Shown: positions 8,519 through 17,039, counted from the stretch's first letter. The stretch: 64,000 bases of DNA from an uncultured Bradyrhizobium sp. (GCF_936928535.1 NZ_CAKZHY010000119.1:1-64000), one strand, 5' to 3'. Numbers and translations: made by a program. Notes: a model not told the origin generated them from the sequence alone.

Positions 8519-8659
8519 GTGATCCGTCACCCTGAGGTGGCCGCTCCTTCAGCGGCCCTCGAAGGGCGACGGCCCGGCTGTATCGGGGCCGCTCATCCTT
8601 CGAGGCTCCCGGCGCGATGCTAGGCATCGCGCCACTCGCACCTCAGGATGACGGATCAC
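8519..8659. repeat. MITE-like element with 20-bp terminal inverted repeats (family B, copy 1)
   Basis: The left end (8519-8538, GTGATCCGTCACCCTGAGGT) and right end (8640-8659) are inverted repeats matching at 19 of 20 positions. The interior contains smaller palindromes, including GGCGCGATGC/GCATCGCGCC. A second, left-truncated copy lies at 44628-44770. No ORF is carried, so any movement would need a transposase in trans. Confidence 0.75.
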
Positions 8660-8941
8660 GAGCGCTGTGCTGACATCGATAGAACACTGCCCGCCCCCTC
8701 ACTAACCACCCGTTCACCATGACGCCCTGCGTTTCTCGTCCGAACGCGGGAGCGCACTTGCGTGTTTCTACGGGGGCGGCGCCGCCCGACTAACGCGGCA
8801 TTCACCATCTGCCCAAAACTCGCGATGTCACTGGCCATCACACTCGGCCTCGCAACACCCCTTATACTTTTACTCCCTACTCATCGATGCGGGGGAACCC
8901 GCCACGTGCGGATCGAGTGCCCCGCGTAAGAGTAGAAGCGT
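8660..8941. other. Non-coding leader region of the cpa cluster
   Basis: Together with the repeat at 8519-8659 this forms a 433-bp gap between gshB and cpaB. Apart from the repeat, the only signals seen are a TTATACT at about 8860, which could be a -10 box for cpaB, and a GGGGGAACCC-containing GC-rich stretch just before the cpaB start. No convincing -35 element, tRNA or small gene was found; a 61-codon minus-strand frame here has no supporting feature. Confidence 0.4.
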
Positions 8942-9760
8942 ATGAACACCGCACGCATTGTCGTTCTCGTCATTGCGCTCGGCGCCGGCGGCGTCGCTGC
9001 GTATCTGGCCAGCGGTTACGACAATAAGCCCGCACCTGTCGCCCCTGTCGCCGAGAAGCTGCCGACGGTCGAGGTGCTCGTCGCCAAATCCGACATCCAG
9101 CTCGGCCAGGCCGTGAAGGCTGAGGATCTGCAATGGCAGACCTGGCCGCAAGCGACCGCCAGCAGCGCCTTCATCCGCCGCGACAACCGGCCCGACGCAC
9201 AGACGCAGATCGCCGGCTCGATCGCGCGCATGCCGTTGATGCAGGGCGAGCCGATCCGCGAGCAGAAGCTCGTCAGGGCCGACGGCTCCGGCTTCATGGC
9301 CGCGATCCTGCCGTCCGGCATGCGGGCCGTATCGACCGAGATTTCAGCCGAGACGGGCGCTGGCGGCTTCATCCTGCCGAACGACCGCGTCGACATCGTC
9401 CTGACGCGTCGGCTGAAGAATCCCGACGGCCCCAACGGCCAGACCGGCGGCAATGATCTGGTCGTGTCGGAAGTCATCCTGACCAACATCCGCGTGCTCG
9501 CGATCGATCAGGCGCCGAAGGAGAAGGACGGCCAGAACGCCGTGCTCGGCAAGACCGTCACGCTCGAGCTCCGGCCCGATCAGGTCGCGACGCTCTCGGC
9601 CTCGCGCCAGGGCGGCACGCTGACCCTCGCGTTGCGCAGCATTGCCGATGCCAACGCCTCCGACGGTGGACCGGAAGAGCAGGCACTCAAGCAGCGCCAG
9701 ACCGGCGTGAACGTGATTCGCTACGGCGTACAGGCGCGACAGCTGACGTCACAGAAGTGA
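8942..9760 (+). CDS. cpaB: CpaB/RcpC, Flp (Tad) pilus assembly protein
   Basis: A 272-residue periplasmic protein anchored by an N-terminal hydrophobic segment (about 5-24, IVVLVIALGAGGVAAYLASGY). The SAF domain follows (VEVLVAKSDIQLGQAVKAEDLQWQ at about 42-65, then the GSGFMAAILPSGMRAVS region). CpaB-type proteins modulate the outer-membrane secretin of Tad pili. It is the first gene of a cpaB-cpaC-cpaD-cpaE run on the plus strand, 7 bp ahead of cpaC. No prepilin gene, prepilin peptidase or cpaA lies upstream within the window. Confidence 0.93.
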   Translation: MNTARIVVLVIALGAGGVAAYLASGYDNKPAPVAPVAEKLPTVEVLVAKSDIQLGQAVKAEDLQWQTWPQATASSAFIRRDNRPDAQTQIAGSIARMPLMQGEPIREQKLVRADGSGFMAAILPSGMRAVSTEISAETGAGGFILPNDRVDIVLTRRLKNPDGPNGQTGGNDLVVSEVILTNIRVLAIDQAPKEKDGQNAVLGKTVTLELRPDQVATLSASRQGGTLTLALRSIADANASDGGPEEQALKQRQTGVNVIRYGVQARQLTSQK

Positions 9761-9767
9761 TGGGGAC

Positions 9768-11288
9768 ATGATGAAGGACGGGGTTAATCGGACGGGCCTG
9801 CGCATTCGGGGGAAGCGCGCAAGCTCGTTCTGGGCAGGGGCCGTAATGATGCTGGGGCTGGTCGCAGCCCCCGATCTCGTCCGCGCTGCGGACGCGCCGG
9901 TCGGAGACCAGGCGCCGATGCAGGCGCCAGATCTCGGCGTGACACCGGTTGCAACCATCGCGCCGGCAAGGACGCGCTCGCTGTCGCTTGGCGTCGGCAA
10001 GTCTGTCGTCATCGACCTGCCGCGCGAGGTGAAGGACGTGCTGGTGGCCGATCCCAAGATCGCCAATGCAGTGATCCGCTCGTCGCAGCGCGCCTATATC
10101 ATCGGCTCCCAGGTCGGCCAGACCAACGTGGTGTTCTTCACCGCCGACGGCCAGCAGGTCGCTTCCTACGACATCGCGGTGAAGCGCGATCTCAACGGCA
10201 TGCGCACGGCGCTGCGCCAGACCCTGCCCGGTGTGCAGATCGAGGGCGTGGGCGACAGCGTGATGCTGACCGGTTCGGTGTCGAGCCCGGTCGAGGCCCA
10301 GCAGGCCGGCGACGTCGCCGCAAAGCTGGTCGGCGGCCCGGACAAGGTCGTCAACAACATCGTCGTGCGCGGCCGCGACCAGGTGATGCTGAAAGTCGTC
10401 GTCGGCGAAGTCCGCCGTGACATCGTCAAGCAATTGGGCGTCGACCTCAGCGCCAGCCTCAACGCCGGCACCGCGGTCGTGAACTTCAACAATTCCAACC
10501 CGTTCTCGGCCAGCGGCGGGCCGCTGGTCAGCAACAACGGGCTTGGCGTCACGGGCCTCGCCAAGGGTGTCGCCACTGTCAACGCCACGATGCGCGCCAT
10601 GGAAAGCGCCGGCGTGATGCGGACTCTGGCCGAGCCGAGCCTGACCGCGATCTCGGGTGAATCGGCCACCTTCATTGCAGGCGGCGAATTTCCAATTCCG
10701 GGAGGCTACGCCTGCGATCCGGTCACCCATGTTTGTACCACCCAGATCACCTACAAGAAGTTCGGCATCTCCCTGAACTTCACCCCGGTCGTGCTCAGCG
10801 AGGGCCGCATCAGCCTGCGCGTGATGACCGAGGTCTCGGAGCTTTCGAGCCAAAATTCCATCACTGTGTCACAGGCGCTGTCCCCGAACTCGACCAACTC
10901 GATCACCATCCCCTCGGTGCAGACCCGCCGCGCCGAGACCACGCTGGAGATTCCGTCCGGCGGCTCGATGGCGATGGCCGGCCTGATCCAGCAGCAGACC
11001 AAGCAGGCGATCAACGGCCTGCCCGGCGTTGACCAGATCCCGATCCTCGGCGCGCTGTTCCGCAGCCAGGACTTCGTCAACAACGAGACCGAGCTGATGG
11101 TGATCGTGACGCCCTATGTGGTGCGCGCGGTCGCCCAGAAGGAATTGTCGCGGCCCGATGACGGCTTCGCGCCCTCCTCGGATGCGCAGTCGGCGCTGCT
11201 GGGCCGCATGAACCGGCTCTACGGCATCGCGCGCCGCGTCGATCCGATCGACGGCGTCAAGGGCGATTTCGGCTTCATCATCGACTGA
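9768..11288 (+). CDS. cpaC: CpaC/RcpA, Tad pilus secretin
   Basis: The outer-membrane secretin through which Flp/Tad pili exit. The 506-residue protein has a signal sequence in the first 45 residues (after a basic start, MMLGLVAAPDLVRAADA). An N-terminal secretin/BON region contains SLSLGVGKSVVIDLPREVKDVLVADP. The C-terminal secretin domain contains VMRTLAEPSLTAISGESATF and the late LPGVDQIPILGALFRSQDFVNNETELMVIVTPYVV motif, which is diagnostic. The start is one of two adjacent ATGs at 9768/9771. cpaD follows after about 50 bp. Confidence 0.95.
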   Translation: MMKDGVNRTGLRIRGKRASSFWAGAVMMLGLVAAPDLVRAADAPVGDQAPMQAPDLGVTPVATIAPARTRSLSLGVGKSVVIDLPREVKDVLVADPKIANAVIRSSQRAYIIGSQVGQTNVVFFTADGQQVASYDIAVKRDLNGMRTALRQTLPGVQIEGVGDSVMLTGSVSSPVEAQQAGDVAAKLVGGPDKVVNNIVVRGRDQVMLKVVVGEVRRDIVKQLGVDLSASLNAGTAVVNFNNSNPFSASGGPLVSNNGLGVTGLAKGVATVNATMRAMESAGVMRTLAEPSLTAISGESATFIAGGEFPIPGGYACDPVTHVCTTQITYKKFGISLNFTPVVLSEGRISLRVMTEVSELSSQNSITVSQALSPNSTNSITIPSVQTRRAETTLEIPSGGSMAMAGLIQQQTKQAINGLPGVDQIPILGALFRSQDFVNNETELMVIVTPYVVRAVAQKELSRPDDGFAPSSDAQSALLGRMNRLYGIARRVDPIDGVKGDFGFIID

Positions 11289-11338
11289 CCGACGGTTTGG
11301 GGACCGGAGAACGAGTTGGGACAAGAGGGGACCAGGCG

Positions 11339-12073
11339 ATGACGAAGACATCCGATCGACGTCGCAATTTGCGCATCGCGCTCGCGCTGACGGGGCTCTC
11401 CGTCATGCTCGGGGCCTGCAACACGACAGGCGATGTCGTCACCACCCAGGCGGTGCCGACCGACTATCGCATGCGTCATCCGATCGCGGTGCAGGAAGGC
11501 AAACGCTCGATCGTGATCTTCGTCGGCAAGTCGCGCGGCGGCCTGTCGGCCGCGCAGCACGCCGACGTGATGGGCATTGCCCAGGACTGGGTTCGTGAAG
11601 GCACCGGTTCGGTCGTCGTCGACGTGCCGATCGACACCGCAAACTCGCGCGCGGCCGCGGCGACCTATCACGAGATCCGCTCTGTGCTCGGCAGCGGCGG
11701 CGTGCCGTCACGCGCCATCGTCCAGCATCCCTATCGCCCGGAAGATCCCGGCCTGCTGCCGACCATCCGCCTGAGCTATTCCAAGATCACCGCGGTCGCC
11801 GGCCCCTGCGGGCTGTGGCCCGAAGACGTGGGGCCGTCCATCCTCGACCCCGGCTACAACGAGAACCATCCCTATTTCAATCTCGGCTGCGCCACCCAGC
11901 GCAATCTCGCCGCGATGATCGACAACCCGGCCGATCTCGAGCAGCCGCGCGCAGAGACGCCGGTCTATACGGCGCGGCGCGACATCGCCTTCGACCGCTA
12001 CCGCAAGGGCAACACGACCGCGACCAGCTATCCCGAGGCTGAAAAGGCCAAACTCAGCGATACAGGCAAATGA
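11339..12073 (+). CDS. cpaD: CpaD, Tad pilus assembly lipoprotein
   Basis: A 244-residue lipoprotein of the pilus biogenesis CpaD family, with the basic N-terminus RRNLRIALALTGLSVML and lipobox LGAC. It is thought to assist the secretin at the outer membrane. The ATG at 11339 places the signal peptide at the N-terminus; a TTG at 11297 would add 14 residues before it. Family-type segments include GPCGLWPEDVGPS and a conserved LGCATQRNLAAMIDNPADLEQPR near the C-terminus. The stop overlaps the cpaE start (ATGA), so the two are translationally coupled. Confidence 0.93.
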   Translation: MTKTSDRRRNLRIALALTGLSVMLGACNTTGDVVTTQAVPTDYRMRHPIAVQEGKRSIVIFVGKSRGGLSAAQHADVMGIAQDWVREGTGSVVVDVPIDTANSRAAAATYHEIRSVLGSGGVPSRAIVQHPYRPEDPGLLPTIRLSYSKITAVAGPCGLWPEDVGPSILDPGYNENHPYFNLGCATQRNLAAMIDNPADLEQPRAETPVYTARRDIAFDRYRKGNTTATSYPEAEKAKLSDTGK

Positions 12074-13353
12074 CTGAGATCCACGACGAAGAGGCGGACG
12101 ATCCGCAGCACCCCGACGAGCACATTGCGCCGGTTCCGCGCATTTCGGTGCAGGCGTTTTGCGAGACCGAGAAGACGCTCGACGCAGTGACCGCGGCCGG
12201 CCAGGATCGCCGTCTCGCCAAGGCGCATCTCACCGCCAAGAGCGGCGGCCTTGCCGCGGCGATCGAAATCTATGAGACGATGCCGACGCCGAACGTCATC
12301 GTGATCGAATCCGACGGCACGCGCGACATCCTCGAAGGTCTCGACGACCTCGCCGGCGTCTGCGATCCCGGCACGCGCGTGGTCGTGATCGGCAATCCCG
12401 GCGATACCGCGCCCTATCGCGAGCTGGTGCGGCGCGGCGTCAACGACTACGTGATCGGGCCGGTCGAGACCATCGACGTGGTGCGCTCGATCTGCAGCCT
12501 GTTCTCGGCTTCGGAAGCCATCATCACCGGCCGCATCATTGCGGTGGTCGGCGCCAAGGGCGGCGTCGGCGCGTCCACGGTCGCGCACAATGTGGCCTGG
12601 ACCATCGCGCGCGACCTCGCGCTCGATTCCGTCGTGATCGACCTCGACCTCGCCTTCGGCACCGCCGGGCTCGACTACAACCAGGATCCGGCGCAGGGCA
12701 TCGCCAATGCGGTGCTGTCGCAGGACCGGCCGGACACGGCGCTGATGGAGCGCCTGCTCGCCAAATGCACCGAGCATCTCAGCCTGCTTGCGGCGCCCGC
12801 CACGCTCGATCGCGTCTATGATTTCGGCGCCGAGGCGTTCGATGCGATCTTCGACACGCTGCGCATGACCACGCCCTGCATCGTGCTCGACGTGCCGCAT
12901 CAATGGTCGGCCTGGACCAAGCGCGCGCTGGTCAACGCCGACGACATCGTCATCGTGGCCGAGCCCGACCTCGCGAATCTGCGCAACACCAAGAACATGC
13001 TGACGGTGCTGAAAACGGCACGGCCGAACGACCGGCCGCCGCTCTACTGCATCAACCAGGTCGGCATGCACAAACGGGCCGAGATCGACGTGAAGTCCTT
13101 CGCCAAGACCATGGAAAGCCAGCCGCTCGCGGTGATTCCGTTCGACTCGAAACTGTTCTCGACTGCGGCCAATAACGGCCAGATGATCGCGGAAGTCTCC
13201 AAGAGCCACCGCACCACCGAGCTGTTCCAGACCATGGCCAATCGGCTCGCCGGACGCGGCGAGGTGAAGAAACCCAAGCGCTCATTGCTCGGACCGCTGC
13301 TGAAGAAGCTGAAGGGCAGATCGGCACGCGCGCCGCATCGCAAGGCGTCTTAA
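12070..13353 (+). CDS. cpaE: CpaE/TadZ, Tad pilus localisation ATPase-like protein
   Basis: A 427-residue protein with an N-terminal receiver-like domain (about 35-150) and a MinD/ParA-type domain (about 155-395). CpaE/TadZ proteins position the pilus machine at the pole. The P-loop is KGGVGAST (Lys163; residue 168 is Ala), so the second Lys of the usual KGGVGKT/S is missing, a trait known in some CpaE proteins. ParA in this window keeps it (Lys38). The C-terminus is very basic. In complete tad clusters cpaF and tadBC usually follow; here the run ends and convergent hairpins come next. Confidence 0.93.
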   Translation: MTEIHDEEADDPQHPDEHIAPVPRISVQAFCETEKTLDAVTAAGQDRRLAKAHLTAKSGGLAAAIEIYETMPTPNVIVIESDGTRDILEGLDDLAGVCDPGTRVVVIGNPGDTAPYRELVRRGVNDYVIGPVETIDVVRSICSLFSASEAIITGRIIAVVGAKGGVGASTVAHNVAWTIARDLALDSVVIDLDLAFGTAGLDYNQDPAQGIANAVLSQDRPDTALMERLLAKCTEHLSLLAAPATLDRVYDFGAEAFDAIFDTLRMTTPCIVLDVPHQWSAWTKRALVNADDIVIVAEPDLANLRNTKNMLTVLKTARPNDRPPLYCINQVGMHKRAEIDVKSFAKTMESQPLAVIPFDSKLFSTAANNGQMIAEVSKSHRTTELFQTMANRLAGRGEVKKPKRSLLGPLLKKLKGRSARAPHRKAS

Positions 13354-13376
13354 GCGCGAAGCGATCCTCTCTCCGC

Positions 13377-13420
13377 TCCCTCCCCGCTTGTGGGGGAGGG
13401 AACGCACCTCCGTTGGTGCG
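13377..13420. terminator. Hairpin pair between convergent cpaE and the tadD-like gene
   Basis: CCCTCCCC (13378-13385) pairs with GGGGAGGG (13393-13400), and CGCACC (13403-13408) with GGTGCG (13415-13420). The pair lies in the 101-bp gap between the convergent genes. There is no long T-tract, so the structures more likely protect 3' ends or belong to a repeat family than act as strong intrinsic terminators. Confidence 0.5.
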
Positions 13421-13454
13421 CCCAGCGAGCCTAACTCGATCGGCCTTAGTGAGA

Positions 13455-14237
13455 TTACTTCTCCGCCCGCTGCTGCTGTTTCTTGGCCAGCACCTGGCGC
13501 AGCGCCGCGATCTTGGCCGCGGCCTGGTCCGGCGGCAGATCCGCCTTCACGAGGGTTTCAGCTTCGGACTGGCGGCCCTCCAATCCCAGCACGAGCGCGA
13601 GATTGGCGCGGATCCGCACATCGTTCTGATTGCGCTGATAAGCGCGGCCGAGCACCTGTTCGGCCTTCGGCAGATTGTTTTGCAGCATATAGGATAGGCC
13701 GAGATTGGACAGCACGGTCGGCTCGTCGGGCACGATTTTCAGCGCCGACGCATAATATTGCTGCGCTTCCTCGTTGCGGCCGAGCTGATCGAGCGCCGCG
13801 CCCTGTGCCGAGAGGATGCGCCAGTCGGGATCCTCGGGCGTGTGCGCGCGGCTCAGCACGTCGAAGGCCTGCTCGAAATTGCCGTTGTCGGCGAGCGCGC
13901 GGCCGTAGCCGGCCAGCAACGCCTTGTTGCTGGGATGGGCGAGCACCGCCTGCTCCATCACCGCGACCGCCTGGCCGCGCTGGCCGATCTCGCGCAGCGC
14001 CTTGACGTATTCGAGGGCGATGTTGGGATCGGTGGGCTTGGCGCGGTAGCGCGCGCGCAGGGCGTCCATGTCGGGCCTGGCGTCGGCGCTCGCCGCTGGC
14101 TCCGGCTTGCTGCTCGCGCCGAGCGCGCCCGTCACGTCGTCCAGGCCGGTGGTCTGGCAGCCGCCGAGGGCAAGCGCCGCGAGCGCGGGAAGCAGCAATC
14201 TCGCCGGGGACGAGGCAAGGGACGAACGCTTGGACAT
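13455..14237 (-). CDS. TadD-like tetratricopeptide lipoprotein
   Basis: A 260-residue lipoprotein: basic N-terminus, hydrophobic LLLPALAALALGGCQTTG with lipobox LGGC, a low-complexity linker, then tandem TPR helices from about 60 to 250 (for example NIALEYVKALREIGQRGQAV and SNLGLSYMLQNNLPKAEQVL). TadD proteins are TPR lipoproteins needed for Tad pilus assembly, and it lies tail-to-tail with cpaBCDE. A CTAA-N7-TTAA sequence lies 50-64 bp upstream of the start, a possible CtrA site. TPR proteins are promiscuous, so the TadD assignment rests on context plus lipoprotein architecture. Confidence 0.8.
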   Translation of the reverse strand: MSKRSSLASSPARLLLPALAALALGGCQTTGLDDVTGALGASSKPEPAASADARPDMDALRARYRAKPTDPNIALEYVKALREIGQRGQAVAVMEQAVLAHPSNKALLAGYGRALADNGNFEQAFDVLSRAHTPEDPDWRILSAQGAALDQLGRNEEAQQYYASALKIVPDEPTVLSNLGLSYMLQNNLPKAEQVLGRAYQRNQNDVRIRANLALVLGLEGRQSEAETLVKADLPPDQAAAKIAALRQVLAKKQQQRAEK

Positions 14238-14286
14238 ACTCTGATCACCGCCGGCGGACTGATCAGAGATGCTGTGCCGATTAACG

Positions 14287-14301
14287 CTAAAGTCCGGTTA
14301 A
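14287..14301. promoter_or_regulatory. Candidate CtrA site upstream of the tadD-like gene
   Basis: CTAA-N7-TTAA matches the alphaproteobacterial CtrA consensus TTAA-N7-TTAA at 7 of 8 fixed positions. It lies in the short region between the tadD-like gene and the pilZ gene, both on the minus strand. Pilus genes are known CtrA targets in Caulobacter, which makes the match plausible, but the motif is short. Confidence 0.35.
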
Positions 14302-14320
14302 GGATGCGGCGCTTGATGGC

Positions 14321-14566
14321 TCAATCGGTGAATTCCGCACCGAATTCGCAGCCGATGCGCCAGCGCAGGCGGCATTGGCGGGAGTAATCCGGCGCGAAGA
14401 TGATGGTGAATTGCGGCGGCACTTCCAGGAATTCCGCCACCACTTTCACGCCCCCATCCGAGATATCGGTGATCGTGCAGTCCCGCGGCAGCGACCCCGC
14501 GCCCAAATGAATCTTGGCCAGCCGGCTGCACACCCGACGTTCGCTTCTGCGGCGATTTGCAAGCAT
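14321..14566 (-). CDS. Small PilZ-domain protein
   Basis: An 81-residue protein that is almost only a PilZ domain. The c-di-GMP-binding motif is present in both parts: an RRRSERR arginine cluster near residue 5 (RxxxR) and DISDGG around residue 38 (D/N-x-S-x-x-G). It probably binds c-di-GMP and acts as a small adaptor. Its location beside the pilus genes and the presence of two GGDEF proteins in the window suggest, but do not show, a role in pilus or motility control. The start at 14566 places the arginine motif at the N-terminus, as usual. Confidence 0.88.
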   Translation of the reverse strand: MLANRRRSERRVCSRLAKIHLGAGSLPRDCTITDISDGGVKVVAEFLEVPPQFTIIFAPDYSRQCRLRWRIGCEFGAEFTD

Positions 14567-14744
14567 TTGAATTGTTCACCCGTTAGATCACGGCCCATCC
14601 CGCACTCTAGGAGTAGCGGACATGTGTTGGGATGTGCTGAGCGCAGCCGGTCGCATTCGAGGCGTAGTCGAAGCTTAATGTCCTGGTCCCGTTGACTTTT
14701 TGTTAGGAAATCCGGCCACGCTCGCGCCTGTTCCCGTATTGTTC

Positions 14745-14773
14745 TTGTCAGGGCGATGGCGCTCTGCTACCCT
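14745..14773 (+). promoter_or_regulatory. Possible promoter of comM
   Basis: TTGTCA (14745-14750), a 17-bp spacer and TACCCT (14768-14773) sit about 30 bp upstream of the comM ATG. The -10 is weak, so this is a candidate only. The rest of 14567-14804 showed no gene. Confidence 0.25.
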
Positions 14774-14804
14774 CGATTGTGCAAGGGGCAAATCTGGTTC
14801 GAGC

Positions 14805-16343
14805 ATGGTCCAGCGGGTTTCGACAGTCGCCTTTGAGGGTATCGAGGCCCGCGCGGTCGACGTGCAGGTGCAGGTCGCGCCGGGCCTGCCGGCCTTCGCC
14901 ATCGTCGGCCTGCCAGACAAGGCCGTGTCGGAGGCGCGCGAACGGGTCCGGTCGGCGCTGATCGCCTCGGGGCTGGCGCTGCCTGCGCGCCGGATCACCG
15001 TCAATCTCGCGCCCGCCGACGTCCCGAAGGAAGGCAGCCATTACGACCTGCCGATCGCGCTCGGGCTGATGGCGGCGATCGGCGCGATCCCGCCGGACGC
15101 GCTGGCCGGTTTCACCGTGCTCGGCGAGCTTGGCCTCGACGGCTCGATCGCGCCTGTGGCCGGCGTATTGCCCGCCGCGATCGGCGCCAATGTGCGCGAG
15201 GAGGGATTGATCTGCCCCGCCGCCTGCGGCTCGGAAGCGGCATGGGCGAGCCCCGACATCCAGATCGTCGCCGCACATTCGCTGATCCAGATCGCCAACC
15301 ATTTCAAGGGCACGCAGGTGCTGTCGCGGCCCGTGCCGAAAGTGCATGAAGCCGCAAGCTCGCTGCTCGATCTGCGCGACATCAAGGGCCAGGAGAGCGC
15401 CAAGCGCGCGCTGGAGATCGCGGCCGCCGGCGGCCATCATTTACTGATGATCGGCGCGCCCGGCGCCGGCAAATCCATGCTGGCCGCGCGCCTCCCCTCG
15501 ATCCTGCCGCCGCTGTCGCCGGGCGAACTGCTCGAAGTGTCGATGATCGCCTCCGTCGCCGGCGAGATCAAAGGCGGCGCATTGACTTCGCAGCGGCCGT
15601 TCCGCTCGCCGCACCATTCCGCCAGCATGGCTGCGCTCACCGGCGGCGGCGCGCGGGCCAAGCCCGGCGAGATCTCGCTCGCGCATCAGGGCGTGCTGTT
15701 CCTCGACGAGCTGCCCGAGTTCGATCCGCGCGTGCTGGATTCGCTGCGCCAGCCCTTGGAGAATGGCGAGGTCTCGGTGTCGCGCGCCAATCACCGCGTC
15801 ACCTACCCTGCCCGCTTCATGCTGGTCGCTGCGATGAACCCCTGCCGCTGCGGCAATGCGTTCGAGCCCGGCTATGCCTGCAAGCGCGGCCGCATCGACC
15901 GCTGCACCGGCGATTACCAGGCGCGCATCTCCGGCCCGTTGATGGACCGCATCGATCTGCGCATCGAAGTCCCCGCCGTGACTGCAGCCGATCTGATCCT
16001 GCCGCCGCCAACCGAAGGCTCCGCTGAGGTCGCCGCGCGCGTGGCGGCGGCGCGCGACATCCAGCTCGCGCGCTACGCGGAGGCGGGCCTGCCGCAGGTC
16101 CGCACCAATGCTGAGGCGCCGGCGTCGTTGCTGGAGGACATCGCCAGGCCCGATGCGCAGGGACAAAAGCTGCTGCGCGATGCCGCCGAGACCATGCGGC
16201 TGTCGGCGCGCGGCTATCACCGCGTGCTGCGGGTGGCGCGCACGCTCGCCGACCTCGATGGCAGTGAGAAGATCGGCCGGCTGCATCTCGCCGAAGCGCT
16301 GTCCTACCGCGCACTCGCGGAGGATGTGCGGCAGCTCGCCTGA
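14805..16343 (+). CDS. comM: ComM/YifB family AAA+ ATPase (Mg-chelatase-like)
   Basis: ComM is a hexameric helicase that promotes branch migration during natural transformation. The 512-residue protein starts with the Lon-protease-like domain (VSTVAFEGIEARAVDVQVQV...GLPDKAVSEARERVRSAL). It then has Walker A GAPGAGKSMLAARL, Walker B VLFLDELPEF and the arginine-rich sensor segments, plus a cysteine cluster (CRCGNAFEPGYACKRGRIDRC) typical of the family. ATG at 14805 is chosen because the upstream frame (to 14700) is unlike the family. Whether this host is naturally competent cannot be told from the window. Confidence 0.93.
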   Translation: MVQRVSTVAFEGIEARAVDVQVQVAPGLPAFAIVGLPDKAVSEARERVRSALIASGLALPARRITVNLAPADVPKEGSHYDLPIALGLMAAIGAIPPDALAGFTVLGELGLDGSIAPVAGVLPAAIGANVREEGLICPAACGSEAAWASPDIQIVAAHSLIQIANHFKGTQVLSRPVPKVHEAASSLLDLRDIKGQESAKRALEIAAAGGHHLLMIGAPGAGKSMLAARLPSILPPLSPGELLEVSMIASVAGEIKGGALTSQRPFRSPHHSASMAALTGGGARAKPGEISLAHQGVLFLDELPEFDPRVLDSLRQPLENGEVSVSRANHRVTYPARFMLVAAMNPCRCGNAFEPGYACKRGRIDRCTGDYQARISGPLMDRIDLRIEVPAVTAADLILPPPTEGSAEVAARVAAARDIQLARYAEAGLPQVRTNAEAPASLLEDIARPDAQGQKLLRDAAETMRLSARGYHRVLRVARTLADLDGSEKIGRLHLAEALSYRALAEDVRQLA

Positions 16344-16452
16344 TCATCCCGGGCGTCAACCCGGCGGTAACGAGTTTCCTTTACGCTCTGCAAACCATAA
16401 GGCCGACAAGTTCCAGTCCGGCCTTGGGCGTCTCGTTGGCGAGTAGCGTGTC

Positions 16453-16920
16453 ATGTTGCGTTTCAAGATCCTGACCTCGGTGGTTCCCCTGTTGGCGGCT
16501 GCGGTGTTCGCCCGCAGCGAGATCGGATCGGTCTCGCATCCCTGCATCGCCATCGGCGACATCTCGGTCGAGCTCACCTCGCTGTTCTGGACCGCCGGCA
16601 CCCAGGTCGCCTTCACCGACGATCCCGCGCAGGCCACGGTTCGGGTGCAGATCACCGACGATGCCGATGCCGCGGACTTCGCCGTCGTCGACGACGGCGC
16701 GAGCGACGAGCCGGGCGCCTGCCAGGGCAATCCATCCACGAATCTGGTCGCGATTTCAGGGCAACCCGGCGGCGATCGTCCGACGGTCTATCTGACCACC
16801 GAAGGCCCGGCCGATTATCGCATCTATGTCCGCTCGAGGACATTTTCGGAGAAGGAGGCAGCGGCGCTGATCGTTGGCGCCCGTGGCGGCCACCACCATC
16901 TCCACGCCGCCTCGCTCTGA
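16453..16920 (+). CDS. Small secreted hypothetical protein
   Basis: A 155-residue protein of no recognised family. The N-terminus MLRFKILTSVVPLLAAAVFARSEIG looks like a signal peptide. The mature part is acidic, rich in Asp/Ala/Val, with two Cys (in HPCIAIG and GACQGN) that could form a disulphide, and it ends in a His-rich tail (GGHHHLHAASL) that could bind metal. It lies between comM and a hybrid histidine kinase on the same strand, 126 bp upstream of the latter. A role in signal input to that kinase is possible but only by adjacency. Confidence 0.6.
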   Translation: MLRFKILTSVVPLLAAAVFARSEIGSVSHPCIAIGDISVELTSLFWTAGTQVAFTDDPAQATVRVQITDDADAADFAVVDDGASDEPGACQGNPSTNLVAISGQPGGDRPTVYLTTEGPADYRIYVRSRTFSEKEAAALIVGARGGHHHLHAASL

Positions 16921-16925
16921 ACATT

Positions 16926-16940
16926 TTAACACCTCGTCAA
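16926..16940. promoter_or_regulatory. Candidate CtrA-like site upstream of the hybrid kinase
   Basis: TTAA-N7-TCAA matches TTAA-N7-TTAA at 7 of 8 positions and lies about 100-114 bp upstream of the kinase start, right after the stop of the preceding gene. It may be chance. Confidence 0.25.
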
Positions 16941-17039
16941 CCATGTTTCGAGGCCGCTCCAAGGCCTCAAACTGTTCGCAAGGTGGGCAGGACATCGTCG
17001 CACATGGCGGTGGCAGGTTGCGGATAAGAGTCGGGGTCG

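Noticed and set aside
8656..8841. A 61-codon minus-strand frame in the gshB-cpaB gap
   Set aside because: It begins near repeat sequence, is Arg-rich and has no domain.
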